This document shows positions 8,434 to 16,460 of a stretch of 64,000 nucleotides of DNA, piece after piece (the first letter of the stretch is position 1; the number at the start of each line of letters is the position of its first letter). A program made the position numbers and the translations under genes. The notes beneath the pieces are model-generated. The model was not told the origin of the DNA, made no database searches, and was given only the letters and a program-made list of their open reading frames with translations. The stretch spans positions 558,001 to 622,000 of the forward strand of contig NZ_MCGV01000001.1 of assembly GCF_001705235.1 (NCBI RefSeq), given 5' to 3'. This stretch comes from Clostridium pasteurianum (GTDB lineage: Bacteria > Bacillota > Clostridia > Clostridiales > Clostridiaceae).

Positions 8434-10413
8434 TTAATTATTTGAGCTAACAATTTTAGTATATGAACTAACTGAAATAACATAATAAAATAAGTAAACT
8501 ATAATATAACCTGCGGTTATAGCAAGGGTACTTTCTACCACAAGTTTGCTTGCTCCCATTAATTTAACAATGTAAGCAGCCAGGGCTACAGAACTATGCA
8601 GCAAACTTATAATTAAAGGCATGCCAAATATAAGCGCAAGTTGTTTAGAAATAATATGCTTCGTTTCTTTTTTCTTAGTACCAATCTTCCTTAATATTCT
8701 GTACCTTTCTCTATCTGCAAAAGCTTCTATTAACTGCTTATAATAAAGTATACTTCCCGTAGAAAGCACAAATAAAATGCCAAGGAACATTCCTATAAAC
8801 ACATAGCTTCCCATTAACCTATATTCACTCACATGTTCACTAAAATATGAATCAAAGTACGCTTCATTAGGAATTATCTTATTTAATTCAGAAACAAGCT
8901 TTTCACTTTTTAATGAATCATTTAAACTGTAGCCTCTAATTAATATACTGCTATATGCATTATTATTAGTTAACCTCTTAAAAGCTTTATCCGTAACTAC
9001 AACTGTTGTTCCACCCAAATTGTATCCAAGCACACCATTTACATCAGAATCCACGATATTTAAATTAAAAGCTTCTCCTCTAGCCTTAGAAGACTCAATT
9101 TTAACATTTTCTCCTTTTAAAAATCCCTTTTTGTCTGTAGTACTTACCTCTATAAAAAAGCAATCATTATCCTTATTTAATTTCAATTTCTTAACCATCT
9201 TTAAACTATCCGCAGACTTATTTAATTCCGAATATCTTAAGATTTCATTGTATTCACTTTCAGATATTATCTTAACACCAAAAGGCACTTTTAAATCTTT
9301 GCCATTAGGACCCTTATACTTGTTTGTAAGTCCTGACGCTTCTACAATTGAAATATTTGATCTATGAGTAATTTTCACTTCCTTGTGTTTATTTATTACA
9401 TCATATATTTTAGTATCCAATTCTTTATTTCCAGCCTTGTACATCAAAGAATATGGCGCGGCTAATGCTGTTTGTTTTTCTAAAGACATATAAAGACTAA
9501 AAGTAAAACCAAGGGCTGTAATTGCAACCGCAGATACTATAGCTATAGTTGCAAGGACATTTGAATTTGCCTTTATTCTATACAATATCTGCGAAATACT
9601 CACGAGATTTTCTCCCTTATAATACAGCTTTTTATTTTTTTTCAAGCGCTTTAGTAGTATTACAATTAGATTATTAAATAAAATATATGTTCCAGTGACT
9701 ACTAATACTAATACAAGAAGTCCAAAGTAAACCATTTGACTTCCACCTTGAAGTGTTTTAGTATAAGCAATAACATACCCAACAAAAATCATTAGTATAG
9801 ATATTAAAGCCATGCCCTTTGAGCCTTCAGTCGATACTTCACATTCTTTTTCCGCACTCAAAAGTTCTATAAGACTGTACTTATATACTACCTTTGAAGA
9901 CCGTATCGAATTAAATATAAATACCACTGCAAATATTAGTATTGTAGCAATAACCGCATTAGGTTCCAATGTAAATTTTATGTTGACATTAGACTTCATC
10001 ATGTTAACTAAGAGCTGTAAAATAAACCTAGATACTATAATTCCTAGAGGTAAGCCTAATATGATTGAAAACAATCCAAGAAATATGTTTTCTGAAAATA
10101 AGAGCGTACCTATCTCTTTCTTTTTCATACCAAGAATTGAGTATAAAGCCATTTCTTTTTTTCTACTTTTTATAAAAAAACTATTAGCATACCAAATAAA
10201 AAGTGCCGAAAAAATTATAACTATAATAGAAGCCGCCTTAAAAGCAGTATCAACTTTTACTTTTCCCCCACTAAAGGCCTGTATCTGTTTATTAAAGTAA
10301 ATAGAAAAGAATAAGAAAAGCATAAAAACTGAAAATACTGTGCTTATAAAATATGACAGATATTTTCCAAAATTATGCTTAACATTGGAAACTCCAAGCT
10401 TAAACAGCGTCAT
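8434..10413 (-). CDS. FtsX-like ABC transporter permease, BceB type
   Basis: The 659-residue protein has ten predicted membrane segments, with a large extracellular insert between the later ones (about residues 310-520). That is the arrangement and size of BceB-family permeases. These work with a BceA ATPase to remove or sense peptide antibiotics such as bacitracin. The start overlaps the stop of the ATPase gene by 14 bases, showing translational coupling. A histidine kinase and response regulator lie directly upstream on the same strand. A detoxification module is the best reading; the antibiotic is unknown. Confidence 0.88.
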   Translation of the reverse strand: MTLFKLGVSNVKHNFGKYLSYFISTVFSVFMLFLFFSIYFNKQIQAFSGGKVKVDTAFKAASIIVIIFSALFIWYANSFFIKSRKKEMALYSILGMKKKEIGTLLFSENIFLGLFSIILGLPLGIIVSRFILQLLVNMMKSNVNIKFTLEPNAVIATILIFAVVFIFNSIRSSKVVYKYSLIELLSAEKECEVSTEGSKGMALISILMIFVGYVIAYTKTLQGGSQMVYFGLLVLVLVVTGTYILFNNLIVILLKRLKKNKKLYYKGENLVSISQILYRIKANSNVLATIAIVSAVAITALGFTFSLYMSLEKQTALAAPYSLMYKAGNKELDTKIYDVINKHKEVKITHRSNISIVEASGLTNKYKGPNGKDLKVPFGVKIISESEYNEILRYSELNKSADSLKMVKKLKLNKDNDCFFIEVSTTDKKGFLKGENVKIESSKARGEAFNLNIVDSDVNGVLGYNLGGTTVVVTDKAFKRLTNNNAYSSILIRGYSLNDSLKSEKLVSELNKIIPNEAYFDSYFSEHVSEYRLMGSYVFIGMFLGILFVLSTGSILYYKQLIEAFADRERYRILRKIGTKKKETKHIISKQLALIFGMPLIISLLHSSVALAAYIVKLMGASKLVVESTLAITAGYIIVYLFYYVISVSSYTKIVSSNN

Positions 10414-11170
10414 TCATGCCACCTCCTAAGGAAGAAAGCACTTGTAGAATTTCATCGAAAAATTCTTTTCTATTACGTCCATCTCTCTCAATTTCACAAT
10501 TTAAAGTCCCATCTTTTATAAATATAATTCTGTCACAGTAGCTAGCAGAAAAAGAATCATGAGTAACCATTACTATTGTTGCATCATTCTTTTCGTTAAG
10601 CTCAGATAAACTATTTAAAAGTTCCGATGATGATTTTGAATCAAGTGCACCAGTTGGCTCATCTGCTAAAATTAATTCAGGCTCTGTTATAATTGCTCTT
10701 GCAGCCGCTGCTCTCTGCCTTTGACCACCAGAAACCTCATATGGAGCTTTATTTATTATTTTTTCAATTCCAAGTAATTCACTTATCCTTTTTAACTTTT
10801 CTTCAATTAAGGAAACCTTAACCTTTGCAAGTGATAGTGGAAGAATAATATTTTCTTTAATCGTAAGCGTATCCAGTAGATTGTAGTCTTGAAATATAAA
10901 TCCAAGTTTTTTTCGTCTAAAATCAGATAATGCATCTTCATCAAGATTAACTATATTTTTACCGCCAATTAATACAGTTCCGCTAGTCGGCTTATCTATA
11001 GTGGATATTACATTAAGCAAAGTTGATTTTCCCGCTCCAGAGGGACCCATTATTCCCAAAAACTCGCCTTTTTTAACTGAAAAACTTATTCCCATTAAAG
11101 CTTGCGATGGAATTCCACTTGCTACTGAACTATAAGTCCTTTTTACATCTCTAACTTCCATTACATTCAT
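10400..11170 (-). CDS. ABC transporter ATP-binding protein, BceA/MacB type
   Basis: The ATPase has Walker A GPSGAGKST, the Q-loop in FIFQDYNLLDTLT, signature VSGGQRQRAAAARA and Walker B LILADEPTGALD. The LDTLT segment after the Q-loop is typical of antimicrobial-peptide exporters. The start is set at the ATG at 11170, giving MNVMEVRDV, because GGAGG lies seven bases before it. Upstream in-frame codons lack a ribosome site. It overlaps the permease gene and energises that permease. Confidence 0.93.
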   Translation of the reverse strand: MNVMEVRDVKRTYSSVASGIPSQALMGISFSVKKGEFLGIMGPSGAGKSTLLNVISTIDKPTSGTVLIGGKNIVNLDEDALSDFRRKKLGFIFQDYNLLDTLTIKENIILPLSLAKVKVSLIEEKLKRISELLGIEKIINKAPYEVSGGQRQRAAAARAIITEPELILADEPTGALDSKSSSELLNSLSELNEKNDATIVMVTHDSFSASYCDRIIFIKDGTLNCEIERDGRNRKEFFDEILQVLSSLGGGMNDAV

Positions 11171-11225
11171 AAAATTACCTCCAAAATTTAACTTCATGGA
11201 GAGTTACCAGGCAGCTATTACTTTA

Positions 11226-11270
11226 TACATGTACCATAATACCTTGAAGACTGACATTTTGGTACATGCA
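11226..11270. promoter_or_regulatory. Candidate operator: inverted repeat upstream of the ABC operon
   Basis: TACATGTACCA (11226-11236) and TGGTACATGCA (11260-11270) form an inverted repeat with one mismatch per 11 bases and a 23-base spacer. It lies between the kinase stop and the ABC ATPase start, where the response regulator next door would be expected to bind. An RNA hairpin is the alternative. Function is inference. Confidence 0.45.
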
Positions 11271-11355
11271 TAAATTAAGTTACACTTTCGTATCTCTTTA
11301 GTTAGATTATAAATAAACGTTCTTAACTGGACTTTTAATTAATCTTAATTTCATC

Positions 11356-12753
11356 TTAAGTTTCTTTAGCAAATTCTACTTTTATGCTTGTTCCTACATT
11401 CAATTTACTTTCAACACGAATATTGCCACCGTGAGCTTCTATTATTTGCTTTGCAATTGCCATACCCAGCCCGGAGCCTTGAACCTTAACTTCACTGTTA
11501 GTTCCTCTATAGTACCTTTCAAAAAGTTTACTAACCTCTTCTTCTCCCATACCTTTGCCATTATCCTCAATATTTATATGTATTTTATCATCTTCTTCTA
11601 TTGAAACCTTAAGTATAGTATTAGACTCATTGTGCACTACTGAGTTATAAATTAAGTTTGTAAATCCTCTCCTTAAAAGTGTATTATCAAATTTAAAATT
11701 CACTTTGTCCTTAGTGCACTTAAACTCAATATTTCTTTCTTCATATTTAGGAGTATTTAATATATCTATTATTACTTCTTTCAATAATCGTACTAAATTT
11801 CCATTCTCCTTTTTCATAGGTATTTTGCCATTTTTAAGCTTATACGTGAAATTCAAATCTTTAACTATACTTTCCAAATTATTTGCATTTCTAAGTATTA
11901 TGGTCCCATATTTTTGTGCATCTTTAGAATTAACTTCATAATTAAAATCAGCTAGCATCTCAGCATAACCTTTTATAGGTGATAAAGGAGTTTTTAAATC
12001 ATGTGATATATTTGATATCCATTCTTCCCTTAAAGTTTGATTTTTCTTTCTCTCAAGTTCTGCTGCTTTAAGCTTAGTATCTAAAAGATTAAGATTTTCA
12101 TATACATCCTTATAAATCCCATTTTTCTTCATAGGTACATATGAATTTGAAGTCAACTTTTTTATTGATGCTATTACTTCTAACAAACTATAGTTCATCT
12201 TCATTCCATACACAGCAATTATAATCACAATTACAAGCACTACTCCTAATATAAGGAACTTAAAGTTTGAAGCTTTATTATAATCCACATACAAGGTTAA
12301 TTTTGATACCTGCATAGGAAAGGCAATTATGTATGTCCATCTGGTTCCATTTGATTTAACACTTCCAACAAATATGGTATGATTTTTCACATCTCCACCA
12401 CTTTTATATAATTGCACCATTTGTATAGGAGAATAATGTACTAATTCACCTTTAATTTTATTATAACTTTTAACCACATTACCATTTTCATCAATAATTT
12501 GCAAAGAAAGCTTATACTTTTTTAATTCATTTATTCCTGAAGCTGATAATTCTGGCTTTCCATTATTAAAAATAATTTTCTCGCTGAACTTTTCCGTAAA
12601 AGATATGGGCCAGCTTGCCCAACTAGCTTTACTGCCATTATCACTTTTTAGCAAATAAGTTGTTATTCCTACAAACAAAAAAATTAATATTAAAAGGAGG
12701 ACAAAAAATATAGAATACACCCGAGAAATAAATTTATAATTCAATTTTTTCAT
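11356..12753 (-). CDS. Sensor histidine kinase
   Basis: A two-membrane-segment sensor kinase. The N-terminal segment spans about residues 10-32 and is followed by an extracellular region of about 135 residues. The second segment is near residue 170, followed by a HAMP-like linker. The kinase core has NISHDLKTPLSPIKGYAEML (phosphorylated His), the N box NLIYNSVVHNES, and G boxes DNGKGMGEE and GSGLGMAIAKQIIEAHGG. BceS kinases have almost no external domain, so this is closer to the general EnvZ/PhoR style. The second ATG (12753) is better spaced from the AAAGGA site. The gene overlaps the regulator gene. Confidence 0.9.
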   Translation of the reverse strand: MKKLNYKFISRVYSIFFVLLLILIFLFVGITTYLLKSDNGSKASWASWPISFTEKFSEKIIFNNGKPELSASGINELKKYKLSLQIIDENGNVVKSYNKIKGELVHYSPIQMVQLYKSGGDVKNHTIFVGSVKSNGTRWTYIIAFPMQVSKLTLYVDYNKASNFKFLILGVVLVIVIIIAVYGMKMNYSLLEVIASIKKLTSNSYVPMKKNGIYKDVYENLNLLDTKLKAAELERKKNQTLREEWISNISHDLKTPLSPIKGYAEMLADFNYEVNSKDAQKYGTIILRNANNLESIVKDLNFTYKLKNGKIPMKKENGNLVRLLKEVIIDILNTPKYEERNIEFKCTKDKVNFKFDNTLLRRGFTNLIYNSVVHNESNTILKVSIEEDDKIHINIEDNGKGMGEEEVSKLFERYYRGTNSEVKVQGSGLGMAIAKQIIEAHGGNIRVESKLNVGTSIKVEFAKET

Positions 12754-13477
12754 TTTGTTCATTTCCTTTTACAAGCTTATATCCAAGTCCCGTTATTGTA
12801 ACTATAAGCTTTGGATTAGACGGATCTTCTTCAAGCTTTTCACGGAGATGTCTTACATGAACAGAAATAGTATTATCATACCCCGTATATTCATCGCCCC
12901 ACACAACTTCACAAATTCTTTCCTTGTTAATTATCTTATTTGCATTTTCTGATAAGTATAAAAGCAACTTATATTCCTTGGCTGTAAGTTTGACCTCCTT
13001 ATTTTCCTTGTATACCTGACAATGCTCTGTATCTATAGAAATATCATCTATTTTTAAAATTTTATTTTGCTTACTTTCTTTTACATTATCATACTGCTGC
13101 CTTCTAAGCTGTGCCTTAATTCTAAAAGCAATTTCTTTTGTACTAAAAGGCTTTGTAATATAATCATCACCACCCATACTTAGACCAAGAATTTTATCAA
13201 TATCATCACTTTTAGCTGACAAAAATAAAATTGGACAATAAGAAAATTCTCTTATTCTTTTGCACACCTCTATACCATCAATATCCGGAAGCATTATATC
13301 AAGTACAATTACGTCAGGAGCCTCATTTTTGCAAATAGTTATGCCATCTAATCCGCAATGCACCTTTTTTATGTTTTTAAAACCTTCCTTTAGTAAGACA
13401 TCTTCTATTAAATCAGTTATATCTTTTTCATCATCTATAAGTAATACTTTCTTATTTGAGAAATTTACTAAATCCAT
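12734..13477 (-). CDS. OmpR/PhoB family response regulator
   Basis: The receiver domain (residues 1-120) shows the acidic pair in LLIDDEKD, the phosphorylated Asp in VIVLDIMLPDIDG, and the conserved Lys in GDDYITKPFS. The C-terminal winged helix (about 145-245) ends with TITGLGYKLV. It is partner to the overlapping histidine kinase and likely controls the downstream ABC transporter. The ATG at 13477 is preferred: the GTGGGG that could act as an earlier GTG start serves as its ribosome site. Confidence 0.92.
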   Translation of the reverse strand: MDLVNFSNKKVLLIDDEKDITDLIEDVLLKEGFKNIKKVHCGLDGITICKNEAPDVIVLDIMLPDIDGIEVCKRIREFSYCPILFLSAKSDDIDKILGLSMGGDDYITKPFSTKEIAFRIKAQLRRQQYDNVKESKQNKILKIDDISIDTEHCQVYKENKEVKLTAKEYKLLLYLSENANKIINKERICEVVWGDEYTGYDNTISVHVRHLREKLEEDPSNPKLIVTITGLGYKLVKGNEQNEKIEL

Positions 13478-13718
13478 TTTATTCCCCACTTTCCACTATC
13501 CTTTTTATTGTTTTATTATATGACTAATAACAAATACAAATCAATAGACCTATTTTGTAATAATACTGTTTTACTTCTTATGTTTACATTTCCTTATTTG
13601 TAACATATAATATGTGCATACATTATATTACACAAGGTAACAAAATATTTTATTTTACACATATAATGTTACTATATTGGCTGCAAATTATATAACAAAT
13701 ATGAGGAGGATACATTTA

Positions 13719-14957
13719 ATGAAACATTTTTCAAAAAAATTATTTCTGTTTTTTATACTTTTAGGAGTAAGTTTAGCTTCTTTTTCAATCTCATCTAAGA
13801 CTGTTTATGCTGCTAATTATTATATAGCTCCATACGGTAATGATAACAATTTAGGAACTTTTACCTCTCCTTTTGAAAGTATTACAAAAGCACAATCAGC
13901 AGCTTCTTATGGCGATACAGTCTACATATTAGGTGGAACCTACAATAATTTTAAAATTGCTGCTTCAGATTCTAATTATAATTACGTTAATAATATAACT
14001 AAAAGTGGAATTGCTTATAGAGCATATTCTTCTAAGAATGTACCAATTTTCGATTTTTCAAAAATTCCAGCTACTAAACGTGTTGCAGCTTTTCATATAG
14101 CTCCTGGAGTATCTAATGTTACTTTTTTATCACTCCAAGTAACAGGTGTTCAAGTTGGTAATCAAAAACAATCCGAATGTTTCAGAGTAGAAGGTAATGC
14201 TACCTTTAATCAAGTAGCTTGTCATGATAATGCTGCTAATGGTTTTTATTTTGTAAACCATGGTACTGGAAGCTGTATTAAATGTGATTCTTACAACAAC
14301 ATAGGAACTACATCATATTCAATTGGAAATACAGATGGCTTTGGAGCACATGCCGATGGTGTTACCTTTCAGTACTGTAGAGCCTGGAACGATAGTGATG
14401 ATGGTTTTGATTGTTTAACTTCAAGAGGTTCTAATACTTTTGATCACTGTTGGGCCTTTAACATGAAAGCTGGCGGTGACTCCAATGGTTTTAAAATTGG
14501 CGGATATGCAAGTGGTACTCCATTTAATCCAGCTCCAATTCATACTGTAAAGTACTGCATATCAGCAAATAACAATGCTCATGGCTTTTATGCAAATCAT
14601 CAGCCAGGACAGGCTGCAACTTGGACTTACAATACAGCTTACAATAATAGACTTGGAAATTTTGATATGCTTGAGCGTATAAGTCCAGATAATCCAACAG
14701 ATATTCCAGGAACAAGAGAAATACTTCATTACAATCTTGCATATAGTGGGATTTCACTAAAGGATTCCAATCTTCCTTACGCAAATGCAAATAATAATTC
14801 ATGGAATACAAATGGCATAGCTGTATCAGCTTCAGATTTTCAAAGCTTAGATGTAAATGAACTATCTAAAAGTAGAACTGCAAATGGTAATTTACCTGAT
14901 GTTACATTTATGCGCCCAGTTAGCGGAAGCGATATTACTGGATTTGGATGCTTTTAA
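13719..14957 (+). CDS. Secreted pectate lyase-like right-handed beta-helix protein
   Basis: The 412-residue protein begins with a signal peptide, with a likely cut after VYAA near residue 30. The mature start NYYIAPYGNDNNLGTFTSPF is typical of family 9 polysaccharide lyases (PelL/PelX) and related beta-helix enzymes. Repeated short strands with Asn and aromatic ladders follow, including WNDSDDGFDCLTSRGSNTF, which carries acidic residues of the calcium site. It would cleave pectate outside the cell. The start at 13719 has GAGGAGGA eight bases before it; the upstream in-frame extension has no ribosome site. Confidence 0.82.
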   Translation: MKHFSKKLFLFFILLGVSLASFSISSKTVYAANYYIAPYGNDNNLGTFTSPFESITKAQSAASYGDTVYILGGTYNNFKIAASDSNYNYVNNITKSGIAYRAYSSKNVPIFDFSKIPATKRVAAFHIAPGVSNVTFLSLQVTGVQVGNQKQSECFRVEGNATFNQVACHDNAANGFYFVNHGTGSCIKCDSYNNIGTTSYSIGNTDGFGAHADGVTFQYCRAWNDSDDGFDCLTSRGSNTFDHCWAFNMKAGGDSNGFKIGGYASGTPFNPAPIHTVKYCISANNNAHGFYANHQPGQAATWTYNTAYNNRLGNFDMLERISPDNPTDIPGTREILHYNLAYSGISLKDSNLPYANANNNSWNTNGIAVSASDFQSLDVNELSKSRTANGNLPDVTFMRPVSGSDITGFGCF

Positions 14958-14991
14958 AGATCATTTTTTATAGATAGGCAAGCTGTAATTT

Positions 14992-15061
14992 AGTGAAGTA
15001 ATAATGCTTAGCTGCGTTAAAGAAATCTTATAAAGCGTTCCTTCAGCATTGTTACTTCACT
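14992..15061. repeat. Inverted repeat of the GTGAAGTAACA family
   Basis: The arms AGTGAAGTAATAATGCT (14992-15008) and AGCATTGTTACTTCACT (15045-15061) match at 16 of 17 positions. The hairpin lies between the convergent pectate lyase and PHP genes. Neither arm is followed by a good T run. The same half-site recurs near 16443, 46048, 46220 and 47464, so this is more than a plain terminator. Confidence 0.7.
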
Positions 15062-15099
15062 TTCACAGTAGTGCTATGTTTTCAATATGAATTTATCCC

Positions 15100-15957
15100 T
15101 TATTTTAACTTGCTTATAATCCCAGTATAAACTTCATAAGGTATAAAAAGATTATTATTTTTTCCAGTTCCAAGTTTTATTTCTGGTCTATTTGCTCCGT
15201 GATAATCCGTTCCACCAGAAAATATTAAATTATATTTTTTAATCAAATAATCTAGAAATTTATAATCATCTTCATTAAATGAAGGATAGTACCTTTCAAC
15301 TCCATCTAGACCAATGCTAATTAAATACTTAATTTCACTTTCTATTTCTTCATTATTAAGTCCCGCAAAACCTATAGCCTTATTATAATGTGCCAAAAAT
15401 GACAGTCCACCTGCTTTTTTTATGATTCTAATAGAAGTTTTAACATTCATAAGTTCATCTTCACCATATGGAATTGGATCTAAATATTTGTCCCAAATCT
15501 CTTGAGCTGTACTGCATAATTTATTTTTAACAAAGTATCTATAAATATCATATCTATCCAAATACTTTTCAAAAGCCTTTTGCCCTAATTCTTCTATATC
15601 TATATTTATGCCTTGCTTTTTAATTACAGTTAAAATGTATTCTACTCCCTTGTCCCTAGCCTTCTTCATTTTATTATACTCATATAAAAATTCCTCGTTT
15701 TCAGTATCTATTCCAAGACCTAAAATATGAAGTATTCTCCCATTTTTGTATAGAGAACTTATCTCTATTCCATTTAAGAAATCTATATTTTTATCTTTCG
15801 CCGCTGAAGCGGCTTCTTGTAATCCACCTATATTATCATGGTCTGTAAGTGCCACCGCTTTAATCTTTTCCAAAGCAGCTGTTTCTATCAATTGTTTTGG
15901 CGCACTTGCTCCATCAGAAACATTAGTATGAGTATGTAAATCTATTTTATAATCCAT
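15100..15957 (-). CDS. PHP domain phosphoesterase
   Basis: The 285-residue protein begins with the metal-binding signature DLHTHTNVSDGA, has AVALTDHDNIGGL near residue 37 and NGIEIS near 62, and ends with FSGGTDYHGANRPEI. This is the RNase AM/YciV (TrpH-like) family of trinuclear metal phosphoesterases, which act on nucleoside 3',5'-bisphosphate and short RNA ends. It is cytosolic. It stands alone between two repeat-rich intergenic stretches. Family is firm; the biological substrate is inferred from relatives. Confidence 0.85.
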   Translation of the reverse strand: MDYKIDLHTHTNVSDGASAPKQLIETAALEKIKAVALTDHDNIGGLQEAASAAKDKNIDFLNGIEISSLYKNGRILHILGLGIDTENEEFLYEYNKMKKARDKGVEYILTVIKKQGINIDIEELGQKAFEKYLDRYDIYRYFVKNKLCSTAQEIWDKYLDPIPYGEDELMNVKTSIRIIKKAGGLSFLAHYNKAIGFAGLNNEEIESEIKYLISIGLDGVERYYPSFNEDDYKFLDYLIKKYNLIFSGGTDYHGANRPEIKLGTGKNNNLFIPYEVYTGIISKLK

Positions 15958-16046
15958 ATAACCACCTCACTTTTCTATAATTATATAGTAAAACTTTAAA
16001 ACTATAAACTGAAATTTGAATCAGTTCACATTTCACAGTGAAGGAA

Positions 16047-16212
16047 CAGTTGACGGCATCTTTAAAAAAATAACAAGTCCATCTAGTGGTTAATTTTGCG
16101 TAATATTTCGTCAACTGAACCCGCTAAGACTGCCTAGTATTAACGGAACCAGTTTCCTCGTATTGCACAAAATTATCTCACAATATAGACTTGTTATTTT
16201 CTTTCAGATGCC
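16047..16212. other. Overlapping inverted repeats, candidate pseudoknotted RNA or mobile element
   Basis: CAGTTGACG (16047-16055) is complementary to CGTCAACTG (16109-16117). GGCATCT (16055-16061) plus AAATAACAAGTC (16068-16079) are complementary to GACTTGTTATTT (16188-16199) plus AGATGCC (16206-16212). The two pairings interleave, so they form either a pseudoknot or two exclusive folds. A short GGAA/TTCC hairpin lies inside. No known riboswitch core is recognised on either strand. The outer arms could also be the ends of a 158-base miniature element. Confidence 0.5.
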
Positions 16213-16274
16213 TAAAAAATTCTAATAAATCAAAGTTATTACTCGTAAATATTAAGATAGCCTGTATTTTATAC

Positions 16275-16411
16275 AGAAGGATAATTATCATATGTGAGGC
16301 TTGGACGAAGCTCATTATCCTTCTTTACCAAATATAATATAGCTTTGTATTTATAATAATATATTAAATATTATCGGTAATCCAATATGATCCAAGCCTC
16401 AGTTATGATAA
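16275..16411. other. Second pair of overlapping inverted repeats
   Basis: AGAAGGATAAT (16275-16285) pairs perfectly with ATTATCCTTCT (16314-16324). A longer arm (16285-16305), containing TGAGGCTTGGA, pairs with TCCAAGCCTCA plus ATGATAA (16391-16411), 18 of 21 positions. The arms interleave, so both hairpins cannot form as simple stems together. A T run follows at 16422-16428 on the plus strand. It lies in the 500-base gap downstream of the flavoenzyme gene and upstream of the PHP gene. Confidence 0.5.
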
Positions 16412-16460
16412 GATTTATAGAATTTTTTTAATGCGACGAAACATTGTTACTTCACCTTTT

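Noticed and set aside
16047..16430. Match to a known riboswitch, 6S RNA, tmRNA or RNase P
   Set aside because: None of the conserved cores of those RNAs is recognisable on either strand, so it is reported only as an unnamed structure.
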